Shown here piece by piece: positions 45,170 through 53,792 of a stretch of DNA of 64,000 bases. The DNA comes from Eutrophovita brisbanensis (lineage in GTDB: Bacteria > Pseudomonadota > Gammaproteobacteria > Burkholderiales > Eutrophovitaceae): NCBI GenBank assembly GCA_038147395.1, contig JAYQTM010000001.1, positions 1,798,001-1,862,000 of the forward strand, in the 5' to 3' direction. A program made the position numbers and the translations under genes. The notes below the pieces were generated by a model. The model ran no database searches and had not been told where the DNA came from. It saw only the letters and a program-made list of their open reading frames with translations. Numbering within the stretch: position 1 is the first letter of the stretch; the number at the start of each line of letters is the position of its first letter.

Positions 45170-45592
45170 TTAGTCTTCCAACGCGTCCAACGCTTTTTGG
45201 AAGCGATTTGCGTGAGACCGTTCTGCTTTCGCAAGTGTTTCGAACCAATCTGCAATCTCGTCAAAACCCTCGTCTCGAGCTGTTTTTGCCATTCCGGGAT
45301 ACATGTCGGTGTACTCGTGTGTCTCACCAGCCACAGATGCTTTCAGGTTGTCGCGTGTGCTCCCGATTGGCAACCCGGTTGCTGGGTCTCCGACCTGCTC
45401 AAGGTATTCCAAGTGGCCGTGAGCATGCCCTGTTTCACCTTCCGCAGTTGAACGGAAAACTGCTGCAACATCATTTTGGCCTTCAACATCGGCTTTGTTC
45501 GCGAAATAAAGGTAGCGCCGGTTAGCCTGTGACTCACCAGCGAATGCGTCTTTTAAACTTTGCTCTGTCTTTGAACCTTTCAAATCAGCCAT
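45170..45592 (-). CDS. Rubrerythrin without rubredoxin domain
   Basis: 140-residue ferritin-like diiron protein. Ligands are in FAGESQANRRYLYFA, ETGHAHGHLEYL, SVAGETHEYTDMYPGMA and KAERSHANRF. The C-terminal rubredoxin-type FeCys4 domain of classical rubrerythrins is missing, so electrons must come from another protein, perhaps the Fe-S protein downstream. Likely peroxide reductase. Strong GGAAGGGAAG site. Confidence 0.92.
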   Translation of the reverse strand: MADLKGSKTEQSLKDAFAGESQANRRYLYFANKADVEGQNDVAAVFRSTAEGETGHAHGHLEYLEQVGDPATGLPIGSTRDNLKASVAGETHEYTDMYPGMAKTARDEGFDEIADWFETLAKAERSHANRFQKALDALED

Positions 45593-45731
45593 AACTTCCC
45601 TTCCAAATTTTTAGTTTCTTTTTTAAAACACGAAAACATCGCTTACGACACCATTTTTTTAGACAAGTTCTAAAAAATGCAGCGTGAGTGTATTTTTAAG
45701 TCATTGTCGTGTCAAATGCCATGGTACCAGC

Positions 45732-46604
45732 CTACGACTGCACCACTACGATTTCGTTTCGACGCAACGAGGCATTATCAGCATTATTTTTTTTTGAGCG
45801 GAAATATTGCTGGTTTTGATAAAAATCCAACCGCTCATTTTCGGCCCACCAACCGGGAACTCCAAGGACCGGCAAAGAGAAAAACCCCCTTCCGCTTGTC
45901 ATTAGGTCAGTTCGACTCACGAGGATCTCTGCAAGAGCGTCAATATCTTGGTCAAATCCAGCTGCAAAACACTTCGACTCTTTTGGCACACTGACCACAA
46001 CCGCCTTTCCCGTCATCCCCACGAAGGGTGTCATGCTTTTTTCAAGCAATCCGTGGCCAAATAAAACGACTTGTACGTCGTCAATAAATTGCTCTCTGTG
46101 ACGCCAAAATAAATCAACCCAACGATGACCCGATAATCGATCGACTAAATCTTCATCTCGAGAGATGATAATGACACCCGATTCATCAAAAATTGTCAGC
46201 GCGTCCCCCTCTGAAGATCGCCCCTGCACGTTATTGCGTTTGAGCACAGTAAAATGACGCGCATTCAACGCTGCCTTCGTTTTGGGGAACCTCATCCATA
46301 CGAGTGCGTTTATTAAATCGTGCCAATTATTTGGACGGACCAAGACTTCCCCCCGAAGATATGCACTTTGCTCAAACCGCTCCTCAAAAACGCGCGGCTT
46401 CCGATGTTGTGGAACAAATCGAATCGGCTGTCCACTGGCGTTCGTGATCTCACCCTCTGCTGTCTCTAACAGCGAGTTGAGATCGTCCCAGTCCGGCCAC
46501 CGATCGAAATTCAATTCGTTCACTAAAGGCGCGAACGGTTGAAACCAAGGTAGCGACGTCATCAACTTTTTTCCCGACGTAAACGTACTGATTCCGGGAC
46601 TCAT
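45732..46604 (-). CDS. DUF3025 family protein
   Basis: 290 residues, cytoplasmic. The NDLINALVWMRFPKTKAALNARH-like block (seen as HDLINALVWMRFPKTKAALN) and LPVLGVPGWWAENE match DUF3025. The start is uncertain: ATG 46604, or ATG 46562 at MTSLPWFQPF. Function unknown. It is divergent from the LhgO-like gene with a 58-bp gap. Confidence 0.82.
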   Translation of the reverse strand: MSPGISTFTSGKKLMTSLPWFQPFAPLVNELNFDRWPDWDDLNSLLETAEGEITNASGQPIRFVPQHRKPRVFEERFEQSAYLRGEVLVRPNNWHDLINALVWMRFPKTKAALNARHFTVLKRNNVQGRSSEGDALTIFDESGVIIISRDEDLVDRLSGHRWVDLFWRHREQFIDDVQVVLFGHGLLEKSMTPFVGMTGKAVVVSVPKESKCFAAGFDQDIDALAEILVSRTDLMTSGRGFFSLPVLGVPGWWAENERLDFYQNQQYFRSKKNNADNASLRRNEIVVVQS

Positions 46605-46662
46605 ATCAATTGGCGCTTTGTTTCATTTACAATATTTTGGACACACATAAGTAGGAAGTTTA

Positions 46663-47766
46663 GTGGATCACGTTGACTGCGTCGTTGTCGGGGCGGGAGT
46701 TGTCGGGCTTGCCGTTGCGAGAGCACTCGCCCTTCAGGGAAGAGAAGTGCTGATAATCGAATCTGAAGAAGCTTTTGGCACTCACACCAGTTCCAGAAAT
46801 TCGGAGGTCATTCATGCGGGCATTTACTATCCACAGAACTCTCTCAAAGCCAAGCTGTGCGTTCAAGGAAAACACTTGCTTTATCAATACTGTGAAGATA
46901 GGGGTATTGCGCACAAGAGAATTGGCAAACTCGTCGTCGCAACTGAAGAGTCAGAGATTGCCACAGTTAAACAGTATATCTCCAAAGCTTCTGATAACGG
47001 GGTAAATGATTTAAAGTGGCTCACGGCGGATGAGGTCCGAGACATTGAACCGGATATTAATTCCGTCGGTGCCGTATTCTCTCCTTCGACAGGAATCATT
47101 GATTCACACAATTACATGCTCTCTCTACTTGGGGATGCAGAAAATTCAGGCGCAATGCTTGCGTGCAATACAGCGTTTGCCGCTGCGACCATTTCGGACG
47201 ATCGTTTCGTCGTTCGCACACAGGGAGAGGACTCATTTGAAATATCCTCCGATGTGTTGATTAACTCTGCCGGCCTCAAGGCGTGTCACGTTGCCGAACA
47301 TCTATCTGGATTCTCCACGGAACACATCCCAAAGCCATACTATGCGAAAGCACACTACTACACCCTCAGCGGCAAAAACCCATTCAAACATCTCATTTAT
47401 CCAGTCGCGCACACAGCATTTCTGGGAGTACACGTCACTCTAGACATCGGAGGTCAAGCACGCTTTGGACCGGACTTGGAATGGGTAGAAAACATTGACT
47501 ACGCGTTTGATGACAGCCGGATAAAACTCTTTTATGACGCGATAAAACGTTATTGGCCCAACGTCAAATTGGAGAATTTGAACCCCGGTTACACTGGGAT
47601 TCGACCAAAAATATCAGGCCCTCAAGACCCTGCGGCAGACTTTCTAATACAGTCTGAGGCAATTCACGGTGTGAAGGGGCTTGTCAATTTATTCGGAATT
47701 GAGTCCCCAGGGCTCACATCCAGTTTAGCAATCGCCGAGATGGTGAAACAATTACTACCGCGGTGA
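46663..47766 (+). CDS. FAD-dependent oxidoreductase, L-2-hydroxyglutarate oxidase/dehydrogenase-like
   Basis: 367 residues of the DAO fold. FAD-binding VVGAGVVGLAVARAL is at the N-terminus, and SSRNSEVIHAGIYYP and GYTGIRPKISGP match LhgO-type enzymes, which oxidise L-2-hydroxyglutarate and similar hydroxy acids. The start codon is GTG 46663. A promoter may be TTGGCG (46610-46615), 17 bp, TATTTT (46633-46638). Exact substrate not known. Confidence 0.87.
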   Translation: MDHVDCVVVGAGVVGLAVARALALQGREVLIIESEEAFGTHTSSRNSEVIHAGIYYPQNSLKAKLCVQGKHLLYQYCEDRGIAHKRIGKLVVATEESEIATVKQYISKASDNGVNDLKWLTADEVRDIEPDINSVGAVFSPSTGIIDSHNYMLSLLGDAENSGAMLACNTAFAAATISDDRFVVRTQGEDSFEISSDVLINSAGLKACHVAEHLSGFSTEHIPKPYYAKAHYYTLSGKNPFKHLIYPVAHTAFLGVHVTLDIGGQARFGPDLEWVENIDYAFDDSRIKLFYDAIKRYWPNVKLENLNPGYTGIRPKISGPQDPAADFLIQSEAIHGVKGLVNLFGIESPGLTSSLAIAEMVKQLLPR

Positions 47767-47797
47767 CTGGCCGAACCGTTGCCAGTCAAAAATTACC

Positions 47798-48829
47798 TTA
47801 CTTTCCGTCTCGAGCCTTGAGTAAGTCAAGCGCGACATCAACAATCATATCTTCCTGACCACCGACCATACGTCGTCGACCAAGCTCAACCAAAATATCG
47901 ATCGTTTTAATTCCATATTGTGCCGCGGCACGCTCCGCATGTAACAAAAAGCTCGAGTAAACCCCTGCATAACCCAGCGCTAGCGTTTCACGATCCACAC
48001 GGACTGGTCGATCCTGAAGCGGTCGAACGATATCCTCAGCGGCATCGATCAACTTATACACATCACAACCATGATTCCACTGCATCCTGTCCGCAGCCGC
48101 TATAAACACCTCAAGTGGAGCATTTCCGGCGCCCGCACCCATCCCTGCAAGGCTCGCATCCACACGATCACAACCCTCCTCAACAGCGACAATGGAGTTC
48201 GCCACTCCAAGACTGAGATTGTGGTGAGCATGCATGCCTGTTTCGGTTTCTGGTTTCAATACATCTTTTAGCGCTCGGAAACGATCGCGAATATCGTTCA
48301 TGTTCAGTGCGCCCCCCGAGTCCACGACATAGACGCAAACAGCACCGTAACTTTCCATTAATCGAGCCTGCTCTGCCAGGCCTTCTGGCGTGTTCATGTG
48401 ACTCATCATGAGAAAACCCACAGGCTCCATGCCAATTTCTCTTGCGTATTCCAGGTGTTGCTTGGAAATATCTGCTTCCGTGCAGTGCGTCGCGACACGC
48501 ACGACCTTCGCTCCGGCATCGTGGGCCGCTTTGAGATCGTGAATCGTACCAATCCCTGGGATTAAGAGTGTCGCCACCTTCGAATGAGTAAGCTCAGAGG
48601 CGACGGCCTCAATCCACTCGACATCAGTATGACGACCAAAACCATAATTAAATGATGAACCCTGAAGTCCATCACCGTGCGCAACCTCAATCGAGTCAAC
48701 CCGAGCGTCATCAAGCGCTTTTGCAATTTTTTTAACGTGATCGATTCCATACTGGTGCCGGATCGCGTGAGAACCATCTCGAAGAGTCACGTCAGATACG
48801 TATATTTTTTTCTCCATCGTCACCCTCAC
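47798..48829 (-). CDS. mhpE: 4-hydroxy-2-oxovalerate aldolase
   Basis: 343 residues. The metal/catalytic motif VTLRDGSHAIRHQY and the HAHHNLSLGVANS histidines are typical of the MhpE/BphI/DmpG aldolase that yields pyruvate and acetaldehyde. It overlaps the acetaldehyde dehydrogenase stop by 4 nt, as expected of the channelling pair. No hydratase (mhpD) is adjacent. Confidence 0.93.
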   Translation of the reverse strand: MRVTMEKKIYVSDVTLRDGSHAIRHQYGIDHVKKIAKALDDARVDSIEVAHGDGLQGSSFNYGFGRHTDVEWIEAVASELTHSKVATLLIPGIGTIHDLKAAHDAGAKVVRVATHCTEADISKQHLEYAREIGMEPVGFLMMSHMNTPEGLAEQARLMESYGAVCVYVVDSGGALNMNDIRDRFRALKDVLKPETETGMHAHHNLSLGVANSIVAVEEGCDRVDASLAGMGAGAGNAPLEVFIAAADRMQWNHGCDVYKLIDAAEDIVRPLQDRPVRVDRETLALGYAGVYSSFLLHAERAAAQYGIKTIDILVELGRRRMVGGQEDMIVDVALDLLKARDGK

Positions 48830-49776
48830 ACCGCTACCGATTTAGTTGCAAGAATTCGTTGGGCGAGCCGCTCTCCGGTCGCTAGTGCCGCGGAAGTCAT
48901 AATGTCTAAATTCCCCGCATAAGCCGGCAGGTAGTGTGCCGCACCTTCTACCTGAAGAAATACAGATGTTTTCAATCCGCTTATCTTGCCAACCCCAGAA
49001 ATGTTGCAGGGGTTATCCTCTGTAAATTCCTCGAACTGTACTTTTTGCTTCAAACGATAGCCCGGCACATAGGCGTGAACGCGCGCAACCATCTCCTCGA
49101 TGGATGCTTCAATTTTCTCTCTATCAGCTAAGTCAGACAAAACATAGACCGTGTCTCGCATCAACATGGGCGGCTCTGCAGGATTCAAAATAATGATTGC
49201 CTTTCCTCGTTTAGCGCCGCCGATAACCTCTATCCCTCTGGACGTTGTCTCGGTAAATTCATCGATGTTCGCCCTAGTCCCCGGACCCGCCGATTTGCTT
49301 GAGATGGACGCAATAATCTCAGCGTAGTGCACGGGTGCGACCCGAGATACCGCAGCCACAATTGGAATCGTCGCTTGCCCGCCGCATGTCACCATATTGA
49401 CGTTTGACGCATCCAAGTGCTCATCCAAATTGACTACGGGAACGCAGTAGGGACCAATCGCGGCTGGAGTCAGGTCAACCATTTTGATCTCTGGCTTGAG
49501 TTTACGTAATGCTGCGTCATTATTGACATGCGCTCCCGCGGATGTCGCGTCAAACACAATACCGATGTCATCAAAACAATCGCTGTCGAGCAATCCAGAA
49601 ATGCCATCAGAGGTGGCCCATGATCCCATCCGACGCGCTCGCTCAAGGCCATCTGAATTTGGATCAATACCCACCATCGCTGCCATCTCTAATGCTTCAC
49701 CGTGGCGCATGATCTTGATCATTAAGTCAGTACCAATATTTCCTGACCCAACAATCGCAGCCTTTACTTTTGACAA
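48826..49776 (-). CDS. mhpF: Acetaldehyde dehydrogenase (acylating)
   Basis: About 316 residues: nucleotide loop VGSGNIGTDLMIK and the acyl-enzyme Cys in NMVTCGGQATIPIV. Converts acetaldehyde from MhpE to acetyl-CoA. The start is TTG 49776 with a GGGGGAGG site 4 nt away; an in-frame ATG at 49845 is not supported by a site or by family alignment. Confidence 0.93.
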   Translation of the reverse strand: MSKVKAAIVGSGNIGTDLMIKIMRHGEALEMAAMVGIDPNSDGLERARRMGSWATSDGISGLLDSDCFDDIGIVFDATSAGAHVNNDAALRKLKPEIKMVDLTPAAIGPYCVPVVNLDEHLDASNVNMVTCGGQATIPIVAAVSRVAPVHYAEIIASISSKSAGPGTRANIDEFTETTSRGIEVIGGAKRGKAIIILNPAEPPMLMRDTVYVLSDLADREKIEASIEEMVARVHAYVPGYRLKQKVQFEEFTEDNPCNISGVGKISGLKTSVFLQVEGAAHYLPAYAGNLDIMTSAALATGERLAQRILATKSVAV

Positions 49777-49947
49777 GATACCTCCCCCTATGGAAAAACG
49801 TTGCGACAAGCAAAACTCCACGATCTCAGGAGATTCTAGCGCCAAGTTTTTTTTAATTTCGTTACATTATAGTCCCGAGTATATATTTTGATGATTCTCT
49901 AGGTCTGGTAAAAATGAGATCAGAGGTGGAGATATGAACGGTTTAGC

Positions 49948-50682
49948 ATGAATCAACTTGACTTAAACGGTCGCATCGCAGTTGTCACTGGTGGTAGTTC
50001 CGGAATCGGTGAAGCTACTGTCCAGCGAATGCTTTCATCTGGCGCCAAAGTCGCCGTGTGGGATATGAATATTCCGAGCACCAATTACGATCAGGACTCA
50101 TTTATTTTCATCAAGACCAACGTATCGGATGAGACATCAATAGCGAACGCGACGACCAAGACGCTAGAGCGCTTTGGGCGCGTTGACTCACTGGTTAACT
50201 CAGCCGGAGTTGCGGGCATCAACGCCCCCGTGGATGAGTATCCAATTGACGAATGGAAACGAGTCATCGACATTAACTTACACGGGACTTTTCTGACTTG
50301 TCGCGCGCTCGTTCCCCACATGAAGGATAACGGTTATGGCCGCATCGTGAATCTATCATCTGTCGCAGGAAAAGAGGGAAACCCCACGGCATCCGCCTAC
50401 TCAGCAGCGAAAGCTGGCGTGATCGCACTAACGCGGTCCTTAGGAAAAGAGCTCGCGACCTCCGGCGTTTTAGTTAACGCGGTGACGCCCACCACAGTGA
50501 ACACCCCTATACTTGCGCAAGTGTCAGAAAGTCACATCGATTACATGAAATCAAAAATTCCTATGGGAAGACTTGGAGAAGCTCAAGAGCTTGCCTCGCT
50601 CATCGTGTGGTTGTGCACCGCTGAATGCTCATTCAGCACGGCAGCCGTATTCGATGCTTCAGGTGGACGAACAACATACTAA
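49948..50682 (+). CDS. SDR family oxidoreductase
   Basis: 244 residues with TGGSSGIGEAT, NSAG, NLSSVAGKEG and YSAAK catalytic motifs. Close to 3-oxoacyl-/sugar alcohol type dehydrogenases; substrate unknown. The first gene of a four-gene unit with Zn-ADH, Ldh-type and RraA genes, and divergent from mhpF. Confidence 0.87.
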   Translation: MNQLDLNGRIAVVTGGSSGIGEATVQRMLSSGAKVAVWDMNIPSTNYDQDSFIFIKTNVSDETSIANATTKTLERFGRVDSLVNSAGVAGINAPVDEYPIDEWKRVIDINLHGTFLTCRALVPHMKDNGYGRIVNLSSVAGKEGNPTASAYSAAKAGVIALTRSLGKELATSGVLVNAVTPTTVNTPILAQVSESHIDYMKSKIPMGRLGEAQELASLIVWLCTAECSFSTAAVFDASGGRTTY

Positions 50683-50707
50683 TTTGTAGCAACGAGGACA
50701 CTTAAAA

Positions 50708-51832
50708 ATGAAAATGAAAGCAGCCGTCATCCGAGAAATGGGGCTTCAACAACCTTACAGCGAATCAAAACCAATCACGATCGAAGAGGTCGAGATAGCG
50801 CCACCGCAAGAGCGCGAGCTCTTGATTCAAGTCAAAGCTGCCAGCCTATGTCACTCGGACTTGTCAACGGTTAATGGAAATCGCCCGAGACAAATGCCAA
50901 TGATCCTCGGTCACGAGGCCGCAGGTATCGTTGTCGAGTGTGGTGATGGGGTAACAGATATAGAGCCAGGCGACCATGTCGCGTTGGTATTCGCACCGAG
51001 CTGCTCTGAGTGTATCCCATGTAAAGAGGGACACCCCGGGCGATGCGAGGCTGGCCAACAAGCGAACGGAGCGGGGACACTACTTGGTGGCGGAATACGG
51101 CTCAGTCAGGATAACGAGCCCGTTTATCATCACGTTGGGGTATCCGCATTCGCAGAATATTGCGTCGTCAATCGCGGCTCAGTGGTAAAAATAGACAAAA
51201 GCTTGCCTTTCGATGAGGCCGCATTATTTGGATGTGCTGTGCTCACAGGAGTCGGCGCGGCACTAAACACAGCTCAAGTCTTTCCAGGCGCAACTGTTGG
51301 GGTTGTCGGCCTAGGCGGTGTAGGGCTGAATGCTCTTTTCGGTGCAAAAGTCGGAGGTGCCAGCCAAATTATTGCGATCGATGTTCATGACGACAAACTG
51401 GAGCTTGCGAAAACACTAGGAGCCACGGCTGTCGTCAACGCAAAAGACGACGACGCAGTAGACAAAGTTAAAAAACTGACGAGTGGTGGTGTTGACTTCG
51501 GCTTTGAAATGGCTGGATCTGTCCAAGCGATGGAACTTGCGTACCGGATTACCAAGCGAGGAGGAACAACCGTGACAGCGGGATTACCTCATCCTAACGC
51601 CAGATGGGAGTTACAACACGTTAATCTGACCGCCGAGGAGAGAACCGTTAAAGGCAGCTACGTCGGCTCATGCGTTCCAACTAGAGATGTTCCAAGATAC
51701 ATCAACCTGTATCAAAACGGCATGCTACCCGTTGATAAACTTATGAGTGATCACATCAAGCTAGAGGATATCAACGAGGGATTCGACCGTCTCGCATCGG
51801 GACATACGGTGCGTCAAATCATCATGATGTGA
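50708..51832 (+). CDS. Zinc-dependent alcohol dehydrogenase (MDR family)
   Basis: 374 residues. Catalytic zinc ligands in CHSDLSTVNG and GHEAAGIVVE, structural zinc cysteines in CSECIPCKEGHPGRC, and GVVGLGGVGLNALFGAK for NAD. Similar to class III/aryl-alcohol type enzymes. It begins 25 nt after the SDR gene. Substrate unknown. Confidence 0.9.
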   Translation: MKMKAAVIREMGLQQPYSESKPITIEEVEIAPPQERELLIQVKAASLCHSDLSTVNGNRPRQMPMILGHEAAGIVVECGDGVTDIEPGDHVALVFAPSCSECIPCKEGHPGRCEAGQQANGAGTLLGGGIRLSQDNEPVYHHVGVSAFAEYCVVNRGSVVKIDKSLPFDEAALFGCAVLTGVGAALNTAQVFPGATVGVVGLGGVGLNALFGAKVGGASQIIAIDVHDDKLELAKTLGATAVVNAKDDDAVDKVKKLTSGGVDFGFEMAGSVQAMELAYRITKRGGTTVTAGLPHPNARWELQHVNLTAEERTVKGSYVGSCVPTRDVPRYINLYQNGMLPVDKLMSDHIKLEDINEGFDRLASGHTVRQIIMM

Positions 51833-51864
51833 CATAAAGCATAGTCACTACTTGGTTTGTTCAG

Positions 51865-52935
51865 ATGCTCAATACCCCCCGTTATGATCACAATGCGCTG
51901 AAAGTCATGGCTACGGCCCTTCTCAATGCCAGCGGCATGGAGAGCAGTAAATCAGACATCATCGCCGACGTTTTGATTGAAGGCGATCTCCTCGGACACA
52001 ACACGCATGGGTTACAACTACTGGGACCCTACCTTCAAGACATTGAGAGCGGCACAATGGCGACGACAGGTGAGCCGCGAGTCATCTGTGATTTGCCCGC
52101 GGCAATAGCTTGGGATGGAAACCGACTACCCGGCACTTGGTTGACCTCGAAGGCGCTTGATCTGGCTATGGAGCGAGCTCGAGTGAACGGCACCTGCACG
52201 GTGACCATCGCAAGAGGGCATCACATCGCATGTTTAGCTGCCTATCTACTCAGAGCGACATCAAACGGGATGATGGCGATCATCATGTCCTCTGCTCCAG
52301 AGAATCAGTCCGTCGCCCCCTTTGGCGGAAGGACCGGTGTGTTGACACCGAATCCGATTGCGGCGGGTTGGCCAACACGCGACAAACCTGTCCTTATCGA
52401 CGTGTCAACGTCCATCACGACGAACGGAATGGTTGGAAGACAAACGAAAAATGGAAGCAAGCTTGATGGTAAGTGGCTGATCGATGCTGAGGGTCAATTA
52501 ACGAATGACCCCACAGTCATCGGCTCTGACAAGCCGGGTGCTTTGCTACCGATTGGTGGGCTTGAATATGGCCACAAAGGATTTGCGCTCGGATTGCTCG
52601 TTGAAGCGCTCACGCAAGGTTTATCAGGGCATGGGCGTGCTGATCCAGTAGAGGGTTGGACGGGTGAAGTTTTTTTACAAGTACTCAACCCTGAGCTTTT
52701 CGGTGGGCTAGATGAATTCACGCGACAAACCGACTGGGTTGCTAAAGCGTGTGCCAAATCAACACCCCTTGACCCGAGTCGACCGGTTCGAATGCCGGGC
52801 GAACGCGGTATCAAAAAACGAGATGAACAACTTCAATCTGGAGTTGCACTTCACGAAGACATCATGCCATCGCTAAAACGCTGGGCGGACAAATTAAGCG
52901 TGACGTTGCCGCAGCCAATCGCTCGCCCCATTTAA
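51865..52935 (+). CDS. Ldh family (malate/ureidoglycolate-type) oxidoreductase
   Basis: 356 residues with the type-2 malate/L-lactate dehydrogenase fold: GDLLGHNTHGLQLLG start motif, NPIAAGWP and the GLEYGHKGFALGLLVEAL C-terminal motif. Acts on a 2-hydroxy acid with NAD(P). Likely one step in the hydroxy-acid route of this unit. Confidence 0.9.
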   Translation: MLNTPRYDHNALKVMATALLNASGMESSKSDIIADVLIEGDLLGHNTHGLQLLGPYLQDIESGTMATTGEPRVICDLPAAIAWDGNRLPGTWLTSKALDLAMERARVNGTCTVTIARGHHIACLAAYLLRATSNGMMAIIMSSAPENQSVAPFGGRTGVLTPNPIAAGWPTRDKPVLIDVSTSITTNGMVGRQTKNGSKLDGKWLIDAEGQLTNDPTVIGSDKPGALLPIGGLEYGHKGFALGLLVEALTQGLSGHGRADPVEGWTGEVFLQVLNPELFGGLDEFTRQTDWVAKACAKSTPLDPSRPVRMPGERGIKKRDEQLQSGVALHEDIMPSLKRWADKLSVTLPQPIARPI

Positions 52936-52992
52936 CGCGAGCCAATCAAGAACGCTTCTGCTACTCGTTCATTTAGGAGGCATAATGGGACG

Positions 52993-53652
52993 ATGAACAT
53001 TCCCGCTCCTGAGCTCAACCAAAGACTTTCGAAACTGTATTCTTCAGCGGTACATGATGTGTTACGCGACCAGGGTTTCACCAATTTTGTTTTGCCAGCC
53101 TCGATAAAGCCGCTGCACAGGAGTTTCAAATTGTTTGGCCCTATTTTTGCAATCGAGGGGCAATTGACGAATGAACACTCTGATCACGAAACACTCATCG
53201 AGTGGACAAAGCTCCTCTCTTCGATCCCCGCCAATTACGTCGGTGTTTGCCAACCCCACAACAAAGACATCGCGCTAATGGGAGAGTTATCTGCGGAAAC
53301 ACTCAAAAAACGAAACGTATCCGGGTATCTTGTAGACGGAGGGTGTAGAGACGTCTCAAAAATAGAGTCGCTACGATTCCCCGTCTTTTGCTCGTTTAAT
53401 TCGCCGAAGGATGTTGTAGGACGATGGATCCCCAAAAAACTCGGCGACTCAATCACTATCGGCGACTGTCAAATTACCACAGGAGATTACATACTCGCTG
53501 ACTCCGATGGTGCGGTGATCATTCCCAAAACCCACGTGGTGGACGTCATTAACCGGGCCGAAACCGTTCTCTCAACTGAAAATGCTGTTCGATCCGCAAT
53601 AATGGCGGGAATGGACCCGGCTGAGGCATATCTTACTTACGGAAAATTCTAG
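52993..53652 (+). CDS. RraA/4-hydroxy-4-methyl-2-oxoglutarate aldolase-like protein
   Basis: 219 residues. VDGGCRDVSKIESLRFPVFC and GDSITIGDCQITTGDYILADSDG match the RraA/HMG-aldolase fold. In hydroxy-acid clusters these act as retro-aldolases or decarboxylases; RNase E inhibition is not expected for this context. It is 57 nt after the Ldh-type gene. Confidence 0.83.
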   Translation: MNIPAPELNQRLSKLYSSAVHDVLRDQGFTNFVLPASIKPLHRSFKLFGPIFAIEGQLTNEHSDHETLIEWTKLLSSIPANYVGVCQPHNKDIALMGELSAETLKKRNVSGYLVDGGCRDVSKIESLRFPVFCSFNSPKDVVGRWIPKKLGDSITIGDCQITTGDYILADSDGAVIIPKTHVVDVINRAETVLSTENAVRSAIMAGMDPAEAYLTYGKF

Positions 53653-53792
53653 GGAACGATTTCACAGAAAAAAACTCGATTAACCACAATCGATAAATGG
53701 TAAAATTCCGGCCTCTTCATTCTTGCTGCCGACTGCTGGTCGTCTAATAAAATAAATCGGCTCACCGCAATTTTCATGTCACGGGGGGAAAC

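Noticed and set aside
47765..47787. Hairpin GACTGGC/GCCAGTC between the convergent LhgO-like and mhpE genes
   Set aside because: No T tract follows on either strand, so I do not call it a terminator.
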